Of a stretch of DNA of 9,264 nt, positions 6,730-9,264 are shown in pieces. The notes beneath the pieces are model-generated. The model worked only from the letters and a program-made list of their open reading frames with translations, searched no databases and was not told the DNA's origin. Every line of letters starts with the position of its first letter. Position 1 is the first letter of the stretch. The stretch comes from Bacillota bacterium (GTDB lineage: Bacteria; Bacillota; Sulfobacillia; RBS10-35; JAJYVN01), in the NCBI GenBank assembly GCA_021791995.1, contig JAJYVN010000105.1:1-9264 (forward strand), in the 5' to 3' direction. Both the position numbers and the translations under genes were made by a program.

Positions 6730-7284
6730 GTGAAGGCGACAGGAATCGTTCGGCGAATCGACGACCTCGGCAGGATCGTCATTCCCAAGGAGATTCGACG
6801 CACGCTGCGCATTCGCGAGGGAGACCCGTTGGAGATTTTCGTGGATCGGGACGGTGAGGTGATTCTCAAGAAGTACTCTCCCATCGGCGAGTTGGGTGAT
6901 TTTGCAAAGGAGTACGCGGATAGCCTCCACGACACGGTGGGCCACATCGCACTCATCGCAGATCGTGACGCCATCATTGCGGTATCGGGGGCGCCTAAAA
7001 AAGAGTTCTTGGAGAAGCGGGTTGGCGAAGGGCCGGAAACAGCAATGCAGCGCGGGACGGTCGTGGAATTTCGGGCGGGCGGGCCGTATCCGGGATCGAT
7101 CGTGGGAGACGAGGAGGGAGTGCCAACCTTTTCAGCTTACATCGTCGTGCCGATTCAACTGGGGGAGCAAGCGATTGGAGCAGTGATTATTGCCAGCCGA
7201 GAGCCGGGGGTCACGCTGGGAGACCTCGAGCGGAAACTGGCAGAGGCGGCCAGTGGGTTTTTGGCGCGTCAGATGGCCGATTAG
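6730..7284 (+). CDS. spoVT: Stage V sporulation protein T, forespore transcription regulator
   Basis: SpoVT (184 residues; 178 in B. subtilis) is a DNA-binding regulator that tunes sigma-G-dependent genes in the forespore. The N-terminal AbrB-type swapped-hairpin DNA-binding domain (about 1-50) is nearly identical to the B. subtilis protein, with DDLGRIVIPKEIRR and RIREGDPLEIFVDRDGEVILKKYSPI. The rest (about 55-180) is the GAF-like dimerisation/sensor domain, ending in the conserved GFLARQM. The middle of the GAF region (FRAGGPYPGSIVGDEEGVP) differs from Bacillus, as expected for the ligand-sensing part of a divergent lineage. Start GTG, chosen by the perfect Shine-Dalgarno and the family N-terminus MKATGIVRRIDD. 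Its presence is the best evidence in the window that the organism forms endospores. It is transcribed toward the flippase gene, as in Bacillus. Confidence 0.97.
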   Translation: MKATGIVRRIDDLGRIVIPKEIRRTLRIREGDPLEIFVDRDGEVILKKYSPIGELGDFAKEYADSLHDTVGHIALIADRDAIIAVSGAPKKEFLEKRVGEGPETAMQRGTVVEFRAGGPYPGSIVGDEEGVPTFSAYIVVPIQLGEQAIGAVIIASREPGVTLGDLERKLAEAASGFLARQMAD

Positions 7285-7328
7285 GTCCCGAACGGTTCCC
7301 ACTCGATGAACCCGTATCGCGGCTCCGC

Positions 7329-7334
7329 TATACT
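7329..7334 (+). promoter_or_regulatory. Possible -10 upstream of the flippase gene
   Basis: TATACT matches TATAAT at 5 of 6 positions. The best partner at 17 bp, ATGAAC (7306-7311), matches TTGACA at only 3 of 6, so any promoter here is weak, activated, or read by another sigma factor. A start near 7341 would put the 7359-7390 hairpins in the 5' leader. Confidence 0.3.
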
Positions 7335-7358
7335 GGGGCTCGTTGGTTTCGGGGGCAG

Positions 7359-7390
7359 GCGGGCGGTTGGTTCCGCCCGCTCTATGCGGG
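7359..7390 (+). promoter_or_regulatory. Two mutually exclusive leader hairpins before the flippase gene
   Basis: GCGGGCGG (7359-7366), loop TTGGTT, then CCGCCCGC (7373-7380) form a perfect 8-bp GC stem. The last five bases of its right arm, CCCGC (7376-7380), can instead pair with GCGGG (7386-7390) across a TCTAT loop. The second GCGGG abuts the G-rich ribosome-binding region (7392-7398). No T-run follows, so it does not look like an ordinary intrinsic terminator. It could influence translation initiation, act as a weak end for spoVT, or be incidental in GC-rich DNA. Confidence 0.45.
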
Positions 7391-7402
7391 TGGGGTGACG
7401 GG

Positions 7403-9031
7403 ATGGCAGATGACGCGCGGGCGCTGGACAATGGTGTGGCGCCGGCCTCGACGACCTTTGTCACCGGCGCAATAATCCTTGTGGCCGGAAGTCTTGGCAG
7501 CCGGGTGCTTGGCGCCACGTATCGAATCATTATCCCGATTCTCATGGGCGGTGGTACCCGGGCAGCCACCGGCATGGGGCTGTACCAAATCGCCTATCCG
7601 ATTTTTCTCCTCGCGGTGACCCTGATCACCACCGGATTTCCGCTTGCGATTAGTAAGATTGTTGCGGCACGCCTAGCGGATGGTGACGAAGCCGGGGCCC
7701 AATCGGTCTTTGCGGCTGCGCGTCTCGTTCTCCCTGCGTGCGGCTTTGTATTGGCACTCGTCATGTGGTTGATTGCTCCCTGGATTGCCCGAAACGTAGC
7801 GCACGATCTTCAAGCAGTGATCACGATTCGGGCCATCTCTCCGGCCGTTTTCACATCGTCGTTTGCGGCACCGTATCGTGGAGCATATCAGGGAATGCAG
7901 AACATGCGTCCGTATGCCATCTCCCAGATCATCGAACAGATCGGGCGCATCGCGACGATGTTCATTCTGGTGATCGTGCTCTTGCCGTTCGGCATTCCGT
8001 ATGCCGCTGCTGGAATCAGCCTCGGCACCGTAGTAGGAGGTTTCTTCGCCTTTGGTACGGTGCTCTGGTACTGGCGGCGGTCGCATCTGCGTTCCACGCC
8101 GCATGTGGAGCACCGACCGGTTTTGAACCCGTTGGTGCTTGGTGAGATCTTTGCGCTGGCGATCCCAATTGCGCTCTCTGCCAGCATTCTTCCACTGCTT
8201 AGCCTGTCCGACGCGATCATCGTTCCCCTGCGGCTCGTTGCGGCAGGTATGGGGCATCAGGCGATTGCACTGTATGGGGTCTTGACAGGTTACGCTACCC
8301 CGCTGATCATGGCTCCATCCGTCTTCACCGCGTCGCTGTCCATGAGCCTTCTGCCGTCGGTTTCCGCTTCCCTGGCGCGAGGGAATCGGCAAGCTGGCAT
8401 GCAGAGCGCCGCCAGTGGCCTGCGGCTTGCGGTGCTCTTTGCGCTACCTGCCGCGACGGGACTTGCCCTGCTGGCGGGGGTTCTGCCCCGGATCCTGTTC
8501 CATGCAAGCGATGCCGCGCGCCCCATGCTGGCCTTGGCGCCAGCCCTTGTCTTTCTATGCTTGCAGCAAACATCGTCCGGGGTGTTGCGCGGCCTTGGCC
8601 GCCCCGATATCTCAGTTCGTAACTTGGTCGCGGGGGGTGTCGTTAAAGTAGGGATCGCCTGGTGGCTGGTGGCGCTCCCAGCATGGAATATTAGCGGTGA
8701 CGCTCTGAGTACCTCGATTGCCTACGGTATCGCCTGCACGTTGAATATTACTGCGGTTGCGCACCGACTGCCCGGGGTGGTGGATTGGCGCCACATGGTC
8801 TTCCGTCCGCTGATTGCGGCGGCGTCCATGACGGCCGCTGTGTTGGTCGTCGAAAAACTTCTGGCGACGCACGGCCTCATCATCGAAGCTGCTGGAGCCG
8901 TGATTGTGGGCGTCGTTGCGTACGTGGTGGTGATCGTACTGGTGCGAGGCATTCGTCGCTCTGACCTGGAACTCGTGCCGCGGGTGGGCCGTCCGGCGGC
9001 AAGGGCCCTGGCGCGCTGGGGGCTTCTTTAA
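7403..9031 (+). CDS. yabM: MurJ/SpoVB-family lipid flippase, YabM-like
   Basis: This 542-residue polytopic membrane protein belongs to the MOP superfamily (polysaccharide exporter/MurJ/SpoVB group), whose members flip undecaprenyl-linked sugars or lipid II across the cytoplasmic membrane. Hydrophobic segments run through most of its length (for example about 17-48, 62-84, 108-127, 184-204, and near the C-terminus), consistent with the usual 14 or so helices. The stretch from RGAYQGMQNM (159-168) into AISQIIEQ (172-179) is typical of SpoVB/YabM proteins. Its place between spoVT and mazG matches B. subtilis yabM, so orthology is likely. The exact substrate (lipid II, cortex precursor or another glycan) cannot be read from sequence. 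The ATG at 7403 is preferred: GGGGTGA ends 4 nt upstream and the family N-terminus begins here. A TTG at 7343 would add 20 residues overlapping the hairpins. Confidence 0.9.
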   Translation: MADDARALDNGVAPASTTFVTGAIILVAGSLGSRVLGATYRIIIPILMGGGTRAATGMGLYQIAYPIFLLAVTLITTGFPLAISKIVAARLADGDEAGAQSVFAAARLVLPACGFVLALVMWLIAPWIARNVAHDLQAVITIRAISPAVFTSSFAAPYRGAYQGMQNMRPYAISQIIEQIGRIATMFILVIVLLPFGIPYAAAGISLGTVVGGFFAFGTVLWYWRRSHLRSTPHVEHRPVLNPLVLGEIFALAIPIALSASILPLLSLSDAIIVPLRLVAAGMGHQAIALYGVLTGYATPLIMAPSVFTASLSMSLLPSVSASLARGNRQAGMQSAASGLRLAVLFALPAATGLALLAGVLPRILFHASDAARPMLALAPALVFLCLQQTSSGVLRGLGRPDISVRNLVAGGVVKVGIAWWLVALPAWNISGDALSTSIAYGIACTLNITAVAHRLPGVVDWRHMVFRPLIAAASMTAAVLVVEKLLATHGLIIEAAGAVIVGVVAYVVVIVLVRGIRRSDLELVPRVGRPAARALARWGLL

Positions 9032-9033
9032 GA

Positions 9034-9039
9034 AGGGAG
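9034..9039 (+). promoter_or_regulatory. Shine-Dalgarno of mazG
   Basis: AAGGGAG-type site, 7 nt before the ATG at 9047 and directly after the flippase stop (TAA, 9029-9031). It supports a genuine, translated mazG start and co-transcription with the flippase gene. Confidence 0.6.
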
Positions 9040-9046
9040 TGTATAG

Positions 9047-9202
9047 ATGATGGCAGAAGAGCAAGAGGAGGGAGCCCACTTTTCCGCGGTGGCCCAGATT
9101 GTTCGGCAGTTGCGTGCACCAGGGGGATGCCCTTGGGATCGGCGCCAGAGTAGACATCGACGCTTGACATTACTCGCCGGTGATCGGATGATGACCCTAT
9201 GA
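9047..9202 (+). pseudogene. mazG: MazG nucleotide pyrophosphohydrolase, N-terminal fragment cut by an insertion
   Basis: MazG hydrolyses NTPs to NMP and pyrophosphate, cleaning up aberrant nucleotides. The frame starts well, and residues 13-34 (SAVAQIVRQLRAPGGCPWDRRQ) are the canonical MazG N-terminus, including the CPWD motif. After Gln34, perhaps Ser35, similarity ends: the expected continuation (a His, then the YLLEEAYE metal-binding helix) is replaced by about 16 unrelated residues and a TGA at 9200-9202, giving only 51 residues. A working MazG needs the downstream EExxE...D helices, so this fragment cannot be active. The probable cause is the mobile element starting near 9150; the rest of mazG may lie beyond the window. 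In Bacillus the ortholog YabN has an N-terminal tetrapyrrole-methylase domain. Here the MazG domain starts almost at the first codon, so this was a stand-alone form. ATG at 9050 is an equivalent start. Confidence 0.8.
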
Positions 9203-9264
9203 TAAGGGAACAGATGCTCTCGACAGGGCAAGCCGCAAAACGGTTGGGCATCTCTGTTCGCACA
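9150..9264 (+). mobile_element. Left end of a probable IS607-family element inserted in mazG
   Basis: The boundary is inferred: MazG similarity stops at about 9149-9153, and within 65 bp a new gene begins that looks like the MerR-type N-terminus of an IS607 TnpA. IS607 elements have no terminal inverted repeats and make no target duplication, which agrees with the absence of an obvious repeat at the junction. A possible element promoter is TTGACA (9164-9169), 17 bp, GATGAT (9187-9192, 4 of 6). GACAT occurs twice (9153-9157 and 9166-9170), 13 bp apart, and could be recombinase sites or chance. The element continues past the window, so its type and right end are unverified. An excisionase-bearing integrated element is the main alternative. 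Confidence 0.55.
9214..9264 (+). CDS. MerR-type HTH start of an IS607-like serine recombinase TnpA (3'-truncated by window edge)
   Basis: Only 17 residues are visible, MLSTGQAAKRLGISVRT, running off the window. The pattern (LS-x-G-x-AA-x-x-LG-[VI]-S-x-x-T) is the first helix-turn-helix of MerR/excisionase-like proteins and is the usual opening of IS607 TnpA, where it precedes a serine-recombinase catalytic domain. The ATG at 9214 has AAGGG (9204-9208) 5 nt upstream. An in-frame ATG at 9199 would add five residues and would overlap the stop of the mazG fragment (ATGA), allowing coupled translation. IS607 elements often carry a tnpB (RNA-guided nuclease ancestor) downstream; that would be outside the window. 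A MerR regulator or phage-type excisionase remains possible because the diagnostic catalytic Ser region is not visible. Confidence 0.55.
   Translation, partial: MLSTGQAAKRLGISVRT

Noticed and set aside
6542..6733. Possible 63-residue gene between mfd and spoVT
   Set aside because: It lacks a convincing Shine-Dalgarno, has no recognisable similarity, and overlaps the spoVT promoter, Shine-Dalgarno and start. It is more likely non-coding.
7290..7298. GAAC-G-GTTC, LexA-like half sites after spoVT
   Set aside because: The Bacillota LexA box needs a 4-bp gap between GAAC and GTTC. The 1-bp gap rules it out.
8283..8288. TTGACA inside the flippase gene
   Set aside because: A consensus-like -35 within coding sequence, with no gene beginning nearby and no suitable -10 seen; probably chance.
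1..9264. CRISPR arrays, tRNA or rRNA genes, toxin-antitoxin pairs, or a novel defence system
   Set aside because: No regularly spaced repeats, no tRNA-like cloverleaf or rRNA stretch, and no unassigned gene cluster. All substantial + strand frames are accounted for by known families.

Overview
This 9.3-kb window is a housekeeping and sporulation region of a spore-forming Bacillota (Firmicutes) chromosome with fairly high GC. All real genes lie on the + strand, in the order purR (3' part), glmU-like, rplY/ctc, pth, mfd, spoVT, yabM/murJ-like flippase, mazG. This is the classic Bacillus purR-glmU-ctc-spoVC(pth)-mfd-spoVT-yabM-yabN order, but trimmed: I see no yabJ, spoVG, prs or yabK/fin. A SpoVT very close to the B. 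subtilis protein argues for an endospore former. GC-rich codon use and the trimmed order suggest a deep or high-GC lineage (Alicyclobacillaceae- or Sulfobacillus-like), but the genus is a guess.

Region 1 (1-1372): the PRPP-binding part of the purine repressor PurR, whose stop overlaps (ATGA) the start of a GlmU-like protein. That protein keeps a complete uridylyltransferase domain but lacks the whole C-terminal left-handed beta-helix acetyltransferase domain. Region 2 (1373-6509): a 188-bp intergenic stretch with a good sigma-A-type promoter and a 14-bp dyad over its -10, then a tight cluster of ribosomal protein bL25/Ctc, peptidyl-tRNA hydrolase and the transcription-repair coupling factor Mfd, which carries an unusual Pro/Ala/Arg-rich tail. 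Region 3 (6510-9031): spoVT, preceded by a sporulation-sigma-like -10, then a MurJ/SpoVB-family flippase whose leader can form two mutually exclusive hairpins.

Region 4 (9032-9264): a mazG gene that starts normally, loses MazG similarity after about 34 residues (CPWDRRQ), and is followed within 65 bp by a new reading frame beginning MLSTGQAAKRLGISVRT. That is the MerR-type helix-turn-helix start typical of IS607-family serine recombinases (TnpA) and excisionase-like proteins. The best reading is a mobile element inserted in mazG near 9150, with the window cutting into its left end.

The genes serve nucleotide-sugar and purine control, translation quality control, transcription-coupled repair, forespore gene control and envelope/cortex lipid export. 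I found no CRISPR array, tRNA, rRNA or wholly new multi-gene system. The points most worth checking are the domain-truncated GlmU, the mazG disruption, and the regulatory structures upstream of rplY and the flippase.
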